64,000 bases of DNA from Diphasiastrum complanatum. Its lineage: Eukaryota > Streptophyta > Lycopodiopsida > Lycopodiales > Lycopodiaceae. Below, in pieces: positions 35,668-47,864 of the stretch. The first letter of the stretch is position 1, and each line of letters begins with the position of its first letter. Below the pieces are notes generated by a model. That model saw only the letters and a list, made by a program, of their open reading frames with translations. It did not search any database and was not told the origin of the DNA. The DNA lies in NCBI GenBank assembly GCA_029204225.1, contig CM055095.1, forward strand, positions 48,000,510 to 48,064,509, given 5' to 3'. The position numbers were made by a program, and so were the translations under genes.

Positions 35668-36114
35668 TTGTTATCTTATCAACCTTCATTTTTTCCTTCT
35701 ATTTATTCGACCACCTCCGCCTCCACTTCTAACACCATTCCCACTAGATCATGTTTGAAACATGATGACCATTTTTTGAAACGATTCATTTCACCAACTG
35801 CTCAATACAACCTCATAACTAACCCACCACCTGCCACTCATAAAATGTTTTCACCTCCTTCACCACCTGACTTTAATTTTTTTGATCAAGATCCACACTC
35901 GACGAGACTGTGCAACCTTCGAAGGGACTTTCTTCACCCCTTTCCAAGGAGTAAGAGCAATACCTTTGTTGAACCAAGGTCTGAGGGTTTAAGACGAAGA
36001 GTACATGATACGAAGAGTGCCATGACTTTGGATGAATATTGGGCAAGACCTTCGAGAAAGCTATCCAAGAAGTCCAAAGAAAAGATCCGAAGACGGTTTG
36101 ATGATCGAAAATAG
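35668..36114 (+). CDS. Unrecognised open frame, basic C-terminus
   Basis: A 148-codon frame. The first half is rich in Ser, Thr and Pro, and the C-terminal third is strongly basic (RKLSKKSKEKIRRRFDDRK). I do not recognise a family. It lies between a Copia integrase fragment and another open frame in the same orientation, so gag-like transposon origin is plausible. The start is unproven; the frame may simply be open by chance. Confidence 0.3.
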   Translation: MLSYQPSFFPSIYSTTSASTSNTIPTRSCLKHDDHFLKRFISPTAQYNLITNPPPATHKMFSPPSPPDFNFFDQDPHSTRLCNLRRDFLHPFPRSKSNTFVEPRSEGLRRRVHDTKSAMTLDEYWARPSRKLSKKSKEKIRRRFDDRK

Positions 36115-36397
36115 TCTGAAGATTTTCAAAAGACCTACGAGAAAGAAGACTGAGGGGGTTCAAAGAAGGTGACTATTGAGGAATATCCCAAGCTCAGCAG
36201 CCTAGTGAATGCCTTATGACCACAACTCTCTTGGAGGATCGTGATGCTGCTACATAGTGATGAGCGGCTCCAAGAATACTTAAGGGCACCAAGCTGGAAA
36301 AGGGTGGATCCCTTTTATGCGCCAATTAAGAGAAGAGACCTTTGGGAAAGGATGAAACCAATAGAAAGACAAGTCAACTGACCACTCATTCTGGGAG

Positions 36398-36850
36398 TTG
36401 ACCTTTGAAAATTATCAAGCTACGCTGCTGAAGTTTGGACATACTTACAAAGGAAGTGCAGATGCTGTAGTCCGAGAAAGTGCGACTTATTGCCTATCTA
36501 TAGTCTTTCTCATGACATTGAACTGCTACCCGGACAAAGTGCCACCTGTAAGGTTGGATGTCAATCAGCTTGTGCAATCAGAAGAAGGACATTTGATGTT
36601 GGCAAGTCTTTATTTTTGAGCAGCATTCTCCTCAAACCAATATGTGTAGATGATTGAGGAATGGTATGGAAACAAATTCATAGCTGGAATGAGGCAGTAC
36701 CTAGGACCTACTCTGAGGGGCATAAAAACCAGAGTTATCACATTTGAAGCCATCGGAAGGAAGGTAGGCTATGAGAAGTCTCTTGATATAAAGAAAGTTG
36801 AGAAGGACAAACAAGAGACGCTCAGAAAAACCTATTACTCCCAAAGCTGA
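36398..36850 (+). pseudogene. Unrecognised coding-like stretch with one internal stop
   Basis: Two frames, 36398-36619 and 36650-36850, read as ordinary-looking protein (FENYQATLLKFGHTYKGSAD; MIEEWYGNKFIAGMRQYLGP). They are separated by a stop and 30 bp. The composition looks coding rather than random, but no family is recognised. Possibly part of the same unknown element as 35668-36114. Confidence 0.3.
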
Positions 36851-37081
36851 TGATGGTTCCTCCACCACAGACTATAGGCAAGCCAAGGGGGGTCATTACG
36901 ATTCTCAATCTGATATTGTGCGTTGGACATAAGCATTAGCCATAGTTGACTGTATGGTTGGGCATGCATGGGGGGGGTGGAAAAATAGCGAGCTATGTGA
37001 AGCGAGCTTTTTTCTGTCAAGTTAGCTTGGCGAGCTTTTTTTTAAAATGTGTGTTTATGTGTCTATGCGTATGTGGATGTG

Positions 37082-37203
<122 letters not shown>

Positions 37204-37405
37204 TATTAACGTATTGAAGGCACCCATAGGTGCATAAGACAGATACATATGTACAAAGATGCTTGCTTGCTTGCATGCCAATCATTTTTCAATTTGCACG
37301 CTTGTTGTGATCTCCTTTTTTCTCCTATATAGATGCAAAGATCAATTGTTTTTCTATGCTATTGAATAACTTCAATAGTTATTTGTTTTGGTTTCAATTG
37401 TTCAT

Positions 37406-38315
37406 TTGATTGATGAGGCAACTGCAAAATTGAAGATGGAAATGATGTCTAAGCCAATTGCATTGGATGAAGTAGACCGCGCTTGTGATAAAGTTAGATA
37501 TGGAGCGCTTGTCACTTGAAGAGTATTTTTGGTATTCTAATAAATATGTAAAATGACAAAGTGTGGGACTACAGTGTTCTTGGTGTACACTTTGGTAATG
37601 TGTGTATCCTCTGGACTACACAGTGCTACTTGCACTTAGAATTTAAAACTCCAAAATTTCAAAGCTTTCTTTTATCAAGCCATTTAAAGTTCCAAAAGAA
37701 AGTTAGTTTCCCTTAACCCATGTAAGCTATGACCTGAATCAGGCGGTGGAGTTAAAGTACGGCGTTATTATTTCATTGCAAAAGTAGTTGGAAGTGGTAG
37801 AAAATGAACTAGCTATGTATCGGAGCACTGAGAGTTCAATGCTTCGAGAAGGAGTGACTGGCGATGACATAGCAAAGATTGTCAATAAATGGACAGGCAT
37901 ACCTATGTCAAGACTTCAACAATAAAAAATGGAGCAGCTTTTTCATCTTGATGACAAATTGCATGAATGTGTTGTTAGTCGAGATCCAGCTGTTAAAGCT
38001 ATTGTAGATACAATAAGACGTGTTCGTGCTGGTCTTTTAGATCCACATCGTCTGATTGCAAGCAAAATGTTTATGGGACCCACAGGGGTTGGGAAGACAG
38101 AGCTTGCAAAGGCACTGGCTAAGTATATGCTTAACACTGATCGGGCTCTTGTGAGGTTTGACATGAGTAAATACATGGAAAAACATGCAGTTTCTTGCCT
38201 TATTGGTGCTCCTCTTGGATATGTTGGATACGGAGGTGGTGGACAGTTGACAGAGTCTGTACATAGAAGACCTTATGTTGTTCTTCTCTTTGATGAGATT
38301 GAGAAGCTCATTCAG
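37406..38315 (+). pseudogene. ClpB/Hsp100 chaperone pseudogene fragment
   Basis: Two pieces of a ClpB-type AAA+ disaggregase are visible. Piece one (37406-37545) reads DEATAKLKMEMMSKPIALDE and then needs a frame shift to give LDMERLSLEE, the start of the middle coiled-coil domain. Piece two (37731-38315) reads [50 protein letters not shown], Walker [34 protein letters not shown] and Walker [11 protein letters not shown]. In-frame stops occur at 37782-37784 and 37923-37925. The match ends abruptly after EIEK, about 38310. The ~185 bp between the pieces may be a decayed intron or a deletion. ClpB unfolds protein aggregates in plastid, mitochondrion or cytosol; this copy cannot make a full protein. 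Confidence 0.85.
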
Positions 38316-38943
38316 AGAATCACATTTTATCTATCTCATGTTTTCCTATTGATTTGGATATACAAATGTTGAAACTACCTTAGAGGTGCCAAAATTGCTA
38401 GAAGTGTTTATGCAAATTTGGAAGCATAACTCAAAAGAGCTAGCAAACTAATACCTACAACAAAGAAGTTTGCCAACCATTGAAATCTGACACGATCGCT
38501 CAATTATAGTCAAACGTGACAAAAACTGAAATATGAAATGCTTGAGTATCTGAACAAATCTTCAAAGTTATAATAGTTCATGACATGAAAATCCACACTA
38601 TGTATCTCTATCCTCCAAACTTATGCACATCTGCTAAAAAATGGTGAAAAATAAATTTCTCCCTTTCAACACATGCACAATGCCTCCCTAATAGACTGGA
38701 GGCTTGCGCCATGTGCCCCCGACCCTAGCAAATAGGTCGACAATGTTGCCGCTTGTTTTTGTGAGCACCTCTAACAAAAACCTGACAACAAAATACAATT
38801 ACCCAAATTAGTACAAATTTCAATTACAAAATGCAATTACAGCCATTAGTACAAATTCTTTCATTGTTATTAAATCCAAACTTTAAAGAATGATTCTAGG
38901 TTTGACACTCACCTATATATATGAAAATCCACACTATGCATCT

Positions 38944-41139
38944 CTATCCTCCGCGACATGGCTCCCCTACAACTTTTGTGATAGTTAAATTGTTAAGATC
39001 CATAACCCAGTTTCTTTTTGGGCAAAAAACATTCTTGTTTACTCGATATCCGGACTTTCTGCCATACGTGGTCGGATGGGAGGAGGCTCTATGGTAGAGA
39101 GGCATTGTCAAAAGTGTGACCTGAAATTAAACACATATGAGAGACTATTTGTTTGTAAATTTTAATTGCTGAAATTCTTCATGAGATAAATAATTCAACA
39201 TACCTCTTCAACTGAATCATTGCGTTTGTATCCTACTTCGTTGAGGACACTCAAAACAGGGCCCCTTGTGAAGTCGAATATGGTGGCTGCTCTATCGATA
39301 TCGGGAAAGAGGTCAGGGGTGCAAAGAATGGCAAGCCATCCATCAGTGGACAAATGTCGACTAGCTATACAAAAAGTGGCCTCGACAATCTCTATAGAGA
39401 ACTCGTTCCAAGAAGGAACACCGACTTCATCGTTTAACAGTTTCACCCCTAGAGATGTGGGAAGTTGGGCGAATATCAGAGTAGGCTCATGCAAATACAA
39501 AATGCCTCCAAGTCCTTCGAGGCATTGCAATTCTTCTTGCAAGCCATCCTCAATATGTTTGCTCTCATACAACATATATCCAATGCTTTTGGTGCTGCAA
39601 AACAAGTTTGTATGAAGCAATATAGTACATTCTATTCCAACATAAAAAAAAGTGTAATTAAAACAATCAAAACAATAAAACCATGGAAGAAAAATACTTG
39701 TGCCATGTGGACCGCCTCCAGACTGTGTGCTACTGGTCTCTGTGGTGGCGTCCAAGTCAAGCTGCCTCTTCGTCTTAGCTCTTTTTCTTACCACACCTTT
39801 TTTTATTTTGGGGTTTGATGTTGATCCCACTTCAAAAAATTTTGGAGCTTCAATTGCTACAGTTTTGCTAGCTTGAACATTGCCTTTGTTTGTAAACAAG
39901 TGAAGTTCCGAGGGGTGGCACTCACCTAGAGGGATTGAGAAATAGATTAGCTACTTTTAGCATGAATTTTCAATAAAAATAGACCATCTAACATAACACG
40001 TAAGTCACACAAGGTAAACAATTCTTTTTGACATAGGTGTTCGATTTTTTGAGAATTTCGAAAGTGTTAAACAAATCTACTACATAGTATTGTCATCCAC
40101 CTTGGGGGTACTCCAACCACCATGGACAAAGGCTGATCTCCTCTGGCGTGACACCAATCTCTGCCCAAACAGGACTGCACAAACATTTGAGCATTGCAAA
40201 GTGGTGGATGGAAGAGCACGTAAAACCTTGTCTTTCACAAGGGTCTGCAACCACTTGTGGCCAAGCATGCAAATTAATGTAAAACATTGAAAAAAATAAG
40301 CGAACAATATAAAATTTTATCATATTACACACACAGTACCTGAAAACCAAACGTCTGGCTGTGCATGAGAACTCTGGTTGCTTTTCAGGTGGATTGGCAG
40401 ACTTCACTTTCGGCAACAGTGTTGAAAAATCCTTGTTGAAATGCAGGTCTCTCATCCTCGTAAAGTAATAGACATGCCCTTCAGACAAAGATATTCCATC
40501 TTTAGCGCAGAGGTCACTCGTTATCCAGGTGGCCTTCTCTATCAGTTGAGACCAATAAGTCTCCTTTGCCATGAATACACGAAAGTTCTTGCTGTCACGA
40601 GGCATTCCGCATGAATCTCTCTCTTGTTTTGTTCCTACCAACGTGGTCAGGATTTCTCATTTCCTATTAAAAATAAACCATAAACAAAAACATTTGGTTG
40701 ATTGGTTATGTGGGACATTAGTTTACATGAGCTTGATATGCGATTCACATAAACAAGAAAAGAGAACTGTCGTAGAGCGCTGATACGTGCAACACCGATC
40801 ATTCTTCTCGCCAATCCTTTCCTTTGCCAGCTCTTGCTCCATGAACTAACGATCTTTAGGGTCATAGCGCTGCAACAACGTCTCCTTGGATGCTAGCCCA
40901 AACTTCTGAAGCATGAGTATGTCATGCGAGAGTGTGTGTGGGGGACGTGCACCCTCGTGAGCCTACGACATACATGGGAAAAAACAATTGCACTTCTAGA
41001 ATGGTGTAAAATTCACCACAAGAACATGATAGGTTTTTTGTTTCAATAATATGTATGGACTACAAAACTTGTTGATATTAAGCAAGGCCAACAATAGCTC
41101 TCCTTCTTGTGTTGTCGTGAATGTTAGGAACGTGCATTT
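38944..41139 (-). pseudogene. 3' half of an unrecognised multi-exon gene, cut by an LTR element
   Basis: Coding-like exons run leftwards with plausible splice sites: 41139-41068 (KCTFLTFTTTQEGELLLALL), about 40962-40780 (SHDILMLQKFGLASKETLLQ), about 40629-40340 (HVYYFTRMRDLHFNKDFSTL; donor CAG|GTACTG), 40244-40101, 39925-about 39706 (after TCTAG; NLS-like RKRAKTKR), 39594-39204 (after TTTTGCAG; donor GAG|GTATGT) and 39120-38944 (after TTTCAG; VTLLTMPLYHRASSHPTTYG to TAG, phase matching). An in-frame TAG at 40846-40848 and some phase mismatches indicate decay. The first exon stops at 41139, exactly at an LTR end. Its missing 5' part is proposed to be the plus-strand piece at 50567-51399. I do not recognise the family. 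Exon limits are by eye. Confidence 0.55.
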
Positions 41140-41938
41140 TGTAAAAAATACAAAAATAAGCTTGGTAGAGGCCAAAAATCTTGTATATAGATAAACACAC
41201 ATGTGTGGAGCCTGTTCCCACGTGTGAAACTAGTGTACTTGACATGTACCATAATCATATATGTTGTACATATGATTTAATTCAAGTTCTAGTGGCTAAA
41301 ATGGCCAAAAACTAGTTTTCTAGACATATGACACATGGCATCAATCTATTGATTGCATGAGCCACATCCTTTGGTTAGGTGTCATATCCCATGTGTAGAG
41401 GACAGCTCACACATGTGGAATAAGCTGAAGTAGGCGAATTTTGACTTCTAGAAGATTTCCAAGTAGATCTCCATATAGAAGGAAAATGGACCAAAAGTGC
41501 TCAAAATAGAAGGTTTTGTCCAAGTGTCAGTTTTGCATGATGAATCATCATATGACAAAGCACCTTCACACATGTGGGATCAGACGGATGATCAGTACCA
41601 CGAGCTCCCACTTATTGTTGAGACACCAATCTTGGTTTTGGAAGCAATTTTGAGTGATTCTCTCCCTTTGTCTACATTTGTTTTGATTGTTTTGAGGTTC
41701 TATCAATGTGTATTTGATTTTCAGGTTGGAGTCCGTACTCAGACAATGTTTCACATGTGTGAAACCAGAAAGTACACCTACCTTCAATTAATGATTGTTC
41801 TTGTTAGGATTTTGTGTGTAAAATTGATCTAGATTGATCTTAATCTCAAGTAGATTGATAGATCAAGTAATCTGACAACAATCCCTCTTGAGGATCAGAT
41901 TAGGATCCACTCTTGGTCCTTTTTGTACTTTTTGCACA
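41140..41938 (+). repeat. 5' LTR of a non-autonomous LTR element (799 bp)
   Basis: Starts TGTAAAAAATAC and ends TTTTTGCACA, directly followed by a primer binding site. It is preceded by CATTT (41135-41139), the same 5 bp that flank the other LTR of the family at 51400. The 51400-52232 copy matches it in inverted orientation over nearly its full length. The LTR holds several CACATGTG/CACGTGTG E-box-like palindromes. Confidence 0.85.
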
Positions 41939-41951
41939 TGGTATAAGAGCC
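41939..41951 (+). other. Primer binding site
   Basis: TGGTATAAGAGCC abuts the LTR end and differs at one position from the initiator tRNA-Met complement. Confidence 0.8.
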
Positions 41952-43542
41952 TAGTACAAGAGGTTTTGTTGAAATTGATAGGGTTAATCCAAATCAAAGC
42001 CAAAATTAGCAGTTTTTTGGAAACTAGTCAGATTTTGTGTAACGAGTTGGATTTGATAGCTATCCTCGAAATTTTTGGTCCATATATTGTTGTGGGCTAT
42101 AGGAACCCGTTTCACACGTGTGAGGCCATACAGCTCCGATTTTGACTGAGAAATTTCAAAAATTTGTAGAATTTGACTCACATACCCAATTTGAGTGATT
42201 TTTGGTGCAAAATCAAGCACTTTCTATAGTGAATCAAATCTTTGATTAGTTCTTGGATTAGATCAGCCAAAAAATTAAAATTGAAGCTTGAAATAGGTGC
42301 ATTAATTGATCTTCTCTGATTTTTTGAGTGTATGTTGAAGTTAAGAGAGATTTTGCTAAAAATCATAGATTAAGGAGTGATATGCAAGGTGAGAGGTTGA
42401 AATCCATTGTACCATCACTCTAGATTTGTTCAAGAGTGATAGGGTCAAGTTTAGAAGCATCAATTTGCTAGAAACCATCTTTGGATCTGTCCTGCAAGTG
42501 AAACCTTTGAGAGTTTCTAGTGCATATAGAGCATCTATGCAAATCTTTTGTAGAATTTGACATAGATTGGCCTCAATTGAGAGTTCTAGAAAAGAGATTG
42601 AGATCCAAGTCATATTGTTCAACCCTACTCAATTTGTTTGAGTGATTGTAAGGTTTGAAAAGAGTCATTAAGGTGTCTATGACAAATGTGTAGAGAGATC
42701 CAATTTTCTAAGAGTTCCTTCCTTTGTAGAGGGCAAGATCTAGAAGCTCATTATGTGTTGTTATTGGTGAAGAATTTGTCTTCTCCTATGTGACCAAATC
42801 TTTCTAAGTGGAATTAGCTCTTTGAAGCACAATATCTTAGTGAGAAAAATCACAGCTTTTGATTTTGAATTTCATTCCAAGTCTTAAAAGGTAGAGTAAT
42901 TAGTGGAATCCAATAGGAGTGATTGAATTCAATTTGTTGAGCAAAAATTGACATAGTATGTATGAAACTCAAATTAGTTCTATTCAACTTTCTTTGTGAG
43001 AGTGTGAGGGTCAATTTGTGAGCCCATTGGATGTCTAGAACGAGAAAGAGTCCATATTTGAGTATTCATGCATGGTTGAGATCTTTGTGAATCTCTAGTT
43101 GTCTAAATTTTTAAGCTTTGTGAAAAATTGGTGGTATAGTTTGTTTTCAAATCAAATCAAATTCATTCTAAATCTCAAGAGTGAGATTATTTGGGTCAAG
43201 AGTGAGTCCAAAAGAAGTGATTAAGTTTGATTTTCATGTGTTTGAAACAAAACCCATCTTTTGTTCAAGAATCTCAAGTGTTGAGAGAACTAGTCAAGTG
43301 AAAAGGAAAATCTAGGTGTCAAATCTTTTCATATCCATTTCAACTTTAAAAAAAAAGAGTCATTGGTATTTGATGAGTCCAATAGGAGATTGAATCTGAT
43401 TTCTTTTGTGATTTGATTCAAATATTGTGTGCTTTTGTCTTAGTGATCAAAGCAAAGTTTCCAAGTGACTAGTCATTAGTGTGAAGATTGATTCTTAGGT
43501 TTGTGAGCTAGATCTTTTGTAGATCATTCTAGATTATTGAAG
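41952..43542 (+). other. Leader of the non-autonomous LTR element
   Basis: About 1.6 kb of non-coding sequence between the primer site and the long internal frame. It has many stops in all frames and repeated short motifs such as CAAGAGTGA. Nothing else is recognised. Confidence 0.5.
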
Positions 43543-45384
43543 ATGTTCAAATCTAGTCTCTCGAAAGTCACAAATTACATTTGTAGAATCATATCACAGG
43601 TTTTTATTCACATGGCATCAATAGGTGGCATCCTATTGAAGGAAAGAAAGGATCCTAAGTGCAACCTTTGTGGCAAGGGAGGATATATTTTCTCAAGATG
43701 CTACAAAAAGAAGACCAATCCATCCAAGGAGAACCAAAGCAAGGGGGCCGAGGTGAAGGATGGAGCTTCAAGTTTGAAATGCAAATACAAGAAGGACAAG
43801 TCCAAGGAAAGGTGTTTCCTTTGTGGAAAGGTGAATGAGGCTTGGAGTCTCACAAGGACTTGCAAGATTTGTCTTCAAGAGTCCATCACAACACATGTCA
43901 AATCTTTTGAAATTTTTCATTTGGAAGTGCATTGTTTGGTTCAAGATGCAAAGATAGATGTCACTTTCATGAAAGTAACTTGGATTTACTTTATGTCCTT
44001 GGAAAGTATTTTGCTTGGAACTTTAGATAAGTTCAAACTTATTGTTATGATCCAAGAGAAATCAATCAAGAATAAGGAGCAGCAATCACAAAATGAAAAT
44101 AGTTTCATTTATGCTATCATGTCAACTTATGAAGAACCATTTTGCTTTGAAGAGATGTTTGTATCTCAAAGGTGAATTAAGGCAATACTAGTTGAGTGTG
44201 ATGCCTTAAAAGATAGCAAAATATGTTTTCCTTGTAAGCTCACATTAGTTATGAAGTCAAGGAAATGGAAATATCATCATAATGTAGGATCTTTTGGTTT
44301 CAATAAGATCATGAATGATGTGTTCATTCATAAAGATGAAAATTGTAAGTTTTCAAACTTAAAGGCAAGTTGTAAACTTCTTATGAGAATAAGTGAAGCA
44401 TCCAAAGCGGACACTTATATCCATAAGCAAGTAGTTAGCCTTATTGAGATGGAGATACCTTTTGATTTCAATATTGGAAAAATCATGCCAAGTTGTGGTG
44501 ATTTTTGGACTTATGTTTCTAGCATAAGTAATCTTGATAATCATAGGAAGTGCAAATTGACTGGTCATACTTGTTGTGATCATTATGAGACATGGAGGTC
44601 TCATATTTCCATAAAAAAGAAGCACCATGAAGGGGATCTTAGGGAGTCATCTCAAGGTTCAAATGTGCCAAGGATTAAGGAGGAGAATCCTTCTGAAGGT
44701 TCAAGTGTGCCAAGGATTGAGGAGGAGAGACCTTCTCAAATTGTGATTCCAAAAAGAAACTCAAGAAATATGGTTGAGTCCATGTGGCTCACATTTCAAG
44801 GGAAAGAGGAGCATATCTCATGTGGTATACATCACATACTTACTTCTCTTATGTCATTTGATAAATCAATTTGCTTTAGTGAGATCATTGCATCTCAAAA
44901 TTGGAGTAAAGCCATACTAGTTGAGTATGAAGTCTCTCTTGAGAACCTAGATGATGTTCTTAAAAGGCTGAAATTGATTTTAAATCAATTAGAAAGCAAA
45001 TGGTTATTTCATCAAACGTATGCTCTTAAGTCATGTAAGAGCAAAAGTGATTTGTTCACTCATAGTTTGAAAATTTGTATTGAGGCAAATTGTAAACTCT
45101 TTATGAGAGTAAGTGACTCATCTTCTAAAGACACTTATTTCCATAATGAAGTATTTAGCCTCATTGGATCTGAGATTAGCATGGTAAACAAGCATGAAGA
45201 TATGATGCAAACACTTTGTTATTATAGCATGCATAGTCTTGCCATTTTGGATGAGTCTAATTCTCTAGATCGTGGTAACATGATGGTAGATCTTTGTGAT
45301 CCTAATAAATCAAGAAGAAATCTTTATTTTCTCATGAAGGAGCATGCACATGAAGAAGGAGCAAGCCTCAAGGTCAAGCATTAA
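43543..45384 (+). pseudogene. Gag-like internal frame with zinc-knuckle remnants and a duplicated ~243-residue segment
   Basis: A single frame of about 614 codons is broken by just one TGA (44173-44175). The N-terminal third has two knuckle-like motifs, CNLCGKGGYIFSRC (Tyr in place of the His) and CFLCGKVNEAWSLTRTC. The rest consists of two diverged copies of one segment offset by 729 bp: AILVECDALKD...CKLLMRISEASK (from about 44182) and AILVEYEVSLE...CKLFMRVSDSSSK (from about 44911). At the position of the TGA the second copy has TGG, so the stop is a recent-looking Trp codon loss. No protease, integrase or reverse transcriptase follows. The final TAA lies at the inversion breakpoint, so the true C-terminus is missing here. 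The layout resembles gag-only (TR-GAG) elements. Confidence 0.6.
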
Positions 45385-45510
45385 GTCCATCTGGGCCATT
45401 AAGAGGGATGTTTTCATAGCATTTAGAGATGTCGGTAGACCACATAGAAGTGATTTTATTTGGCACATTAAGATAGAATTCAATGGATGAGTTGCACTGC
45501 AAGAATAGGT
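45382..45510 (-). pseudogene. Penelope-like reverse transcriptase fragment (motif A region)
   Basis: The minus strand reads YLNVPNKITSMWSTDISKCY followed by ENIPLNGPDGL. This is the W...DI.KCYENIPL layout around the first catalytic aspartate of Penelope-like reverse transcriptases. The match ends at about 45382, where it meets the end of the gag-like frame. A ~52-bp part of it (45382-45433) recurs in opposite orientation at 52451-52502 and there continues into the rest of the enzyme. Confidence 0.6.
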
Positions 45511-46190
45511 TGGTATCCACATTTAGGTAACTCTGGTATGAATTTGCGTTAAGGCCTGCCCCCTCCATGAGGAGCAGAGACAGAATACCAACAAGAGCCC
45601 CAGAAAGAAATGTGGCCACCTTTGAAAAGTAGCAGTCATGTGCATTTGTAATCCATCTGAAGATATTTTTATGTGCTTTTAAGGTACATAATAGAAACCT
45701 CTTTCCCTAAAAAGCAATCTGGCAAGATATTGGAAATGGTATGCTTACGAATTGTCATAGTGTCATATTGTTACCTCTAGAAAAGGGACAAAATCCGGAC
45801 TAGATAATCTTTGCAACGCCAAGTCTCTAACAAAGTAGATGCACATGAAACAAGGACTATGCTTGGCCTTATCTACACCATTCACATACAGTGCTCTGCC
45901 CAAGCCGGTAAAGCATGTTTTCTCTCTCTAGAATTTATTGATCCCCAAGCTTCCTTTGATCATGACTAGATCGTGTGAGGTGATTGCACATCGATCCGAG
46001 CTCTCTGGACTTCGCTAGAACCGATCAAAGTTTTTTAGCCATAGGAACTTGGCACCGGCTGGATCTGGTCACAATGACGCGGAACGGCAACGGTGCTAAT
46101 GGCGTCGGGAGCAGCAATGGCACTGTTGGTGCCAGGGACAATGCTGGCGCCAAAAGTAAAGCTTGCATTGTAAAGGTAGCTTTACAATAG

Positions 46191-46932
46191 TCACACACTT
46201 GAAATGTAACCTTCTCAGATTTATTACTAAAGTGGGATTATTCTCAAACTGACTCTGATTACCTTCTGGGTTTCAGTGTTCAGTAAAAGTGCCACTTGTA
46301 AGGTTGCTTCAAATCTTTTTGAATCTGGCACTTAGCTGAGGGTCGTATCCCGGGATGCCAGCAGTATGCTGTCAGGACCATTCGGTCCAGGACACCAGCG
46401 GTATGCTGTCGCGACCATTCGTTCCAAGAACTGGTTGTCTTTATATATGTCGCGACTTGTGGTTTTGAGTGTTTCTTGCATGAACTTGAATGGACTCTTG
46501 GGAAATGGGCTCTAACATGTCGGCCGAGTTGGATGGTTTGCTTGGTTGAGAGTTACATGTTTATGGTTGTCCATTCTAGCATGGTGCCAAGTTGGCTTCC
46601 AGCGCTCGTGATGAAGCTTTGGGTTAGTTAAGTCTGATGTAAGTCAGACGACTTGCTTGGAATGGATGTTACTCATTTGTAACGAAGCTTTGAGTTAGTT
46701 AAGTTTGATGTATGTCGGGCGGCTTGCTTGGAGGGAAGTCAGCCACATCGGGATCCCCGATCTGGCATGGCGACGGGTTGGATCTCAATGTTGGTTTCCA
46801 AACTTCAAGTTGGTTAAGTCTGATCGTTGTTGGCAAGTTGGCTACTTTATGTCAAGTGGGTTCAAAAACAAGAGTTGAAAGTCGGTAAGCTCAGTCGTGG
46901 TTCTCGGCTCCCTTTGGAATACCTGCGCCACA
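46191..46932 (+). repeat. Long direct repeat, copy 1 (LTR-like, 742 bp)
   Basis: Starts TCACACACTTGAAATGTAAC and ends ATACCTGCGCCACA. It is highly similar along its length to copy 2 at 47865-48612, including an internal GGTATGCTGTC...CCATTCG duplication. No primer site follows this copy. Confidence 0.8.
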
Positions 46933-47459
46933 CCTTCTTGCTTTTGTACGTTGAGTTCTCTCTCCTTGTCCCAGCCTGATCTTGATCCTTTTTCTTTTGG
47001 TTCTTTAAGATAGGAAAAGATTGGGTACTCCGCAATGCTCCTCTCACTTAGCTTGAAGTACTTGTCTTTGAATCAACCCAAATGTAACCATTGACTTTGT
47101 GGAGAGCCAAGGGGTCGCATCAGTTTGATCTGCATACTATCTCTTCACATTCGTTTGAAGCACCTTGTCCGTGGTGCAAAACATGACTTTCACAATTCCA
47201 ATCTCACAGTCAAAACAAGAAATGTACATCTCGCTTGGCTTCAACTAGCTCTCTTTGAATCAGACACATGCACCCAGAGTTTGTACTAGTCCGATTGCAA
47301 TACAAACTGTCCCTTAGCGTCCGTTTGAAATACCACATCTCTCGTGCAAGATTTCATTGTTCCTTTGTTGACCAACTGCTTTACACGTAACACAAGTTAG
47401 CGTACTCATTATGTCTCCTCATCATTGCTGGTCCAGAGAAAGCCTATAACAAGCTAATA

Positions 47460-47690
47460 GCTAAACGATCGGCAACTATCCTTGAATATGTCGCCCCGCA
47501 CCCCACAAGACACAGACTGTGCTTTCACCAACCTAATGGTAGCACCCTGTCTCATCTGTCCTACGTGCAGACAAAGCCAGGTCCAAACTGCGGGAACTAA
47601 CCATGCTTACACCTCAAGGGCAGCACCTTGAGTCATCAAGTCCCCTGTTCTACTGACTACCCCGACCGTGGATGCACCCGTGCTTTCACA
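47460..47690 (-). repeat. Inverted copy of the leader found after copy 2
   Basis: This stretch matches, as reverse complement, the sequence at about 48720-48945 (for example CTCATCTGTCCTACGTG and TTACACCTCAAGGGCAGCA). It therefore is element leader sequence lying in opposite orientation upstream of the LTR it belongs to. Confidence 0.75.
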
Positions 47691-47864
47691 ATTAAACAAG
47701 ACATTGTCTCAGTAACGCCCCACCAAATTTGGTCGATAGCACCAGAACTATAGGGAGATGCAGGTTGTGACTCAGGGCGAGCTCCAACCAAGTCTCAGCT
47801 CCCCTTGCTGGAATGTTGTCCTAGGCCCGCCTTGGCATGCCAGTGCCCCGTAGACTAGGGTCGA

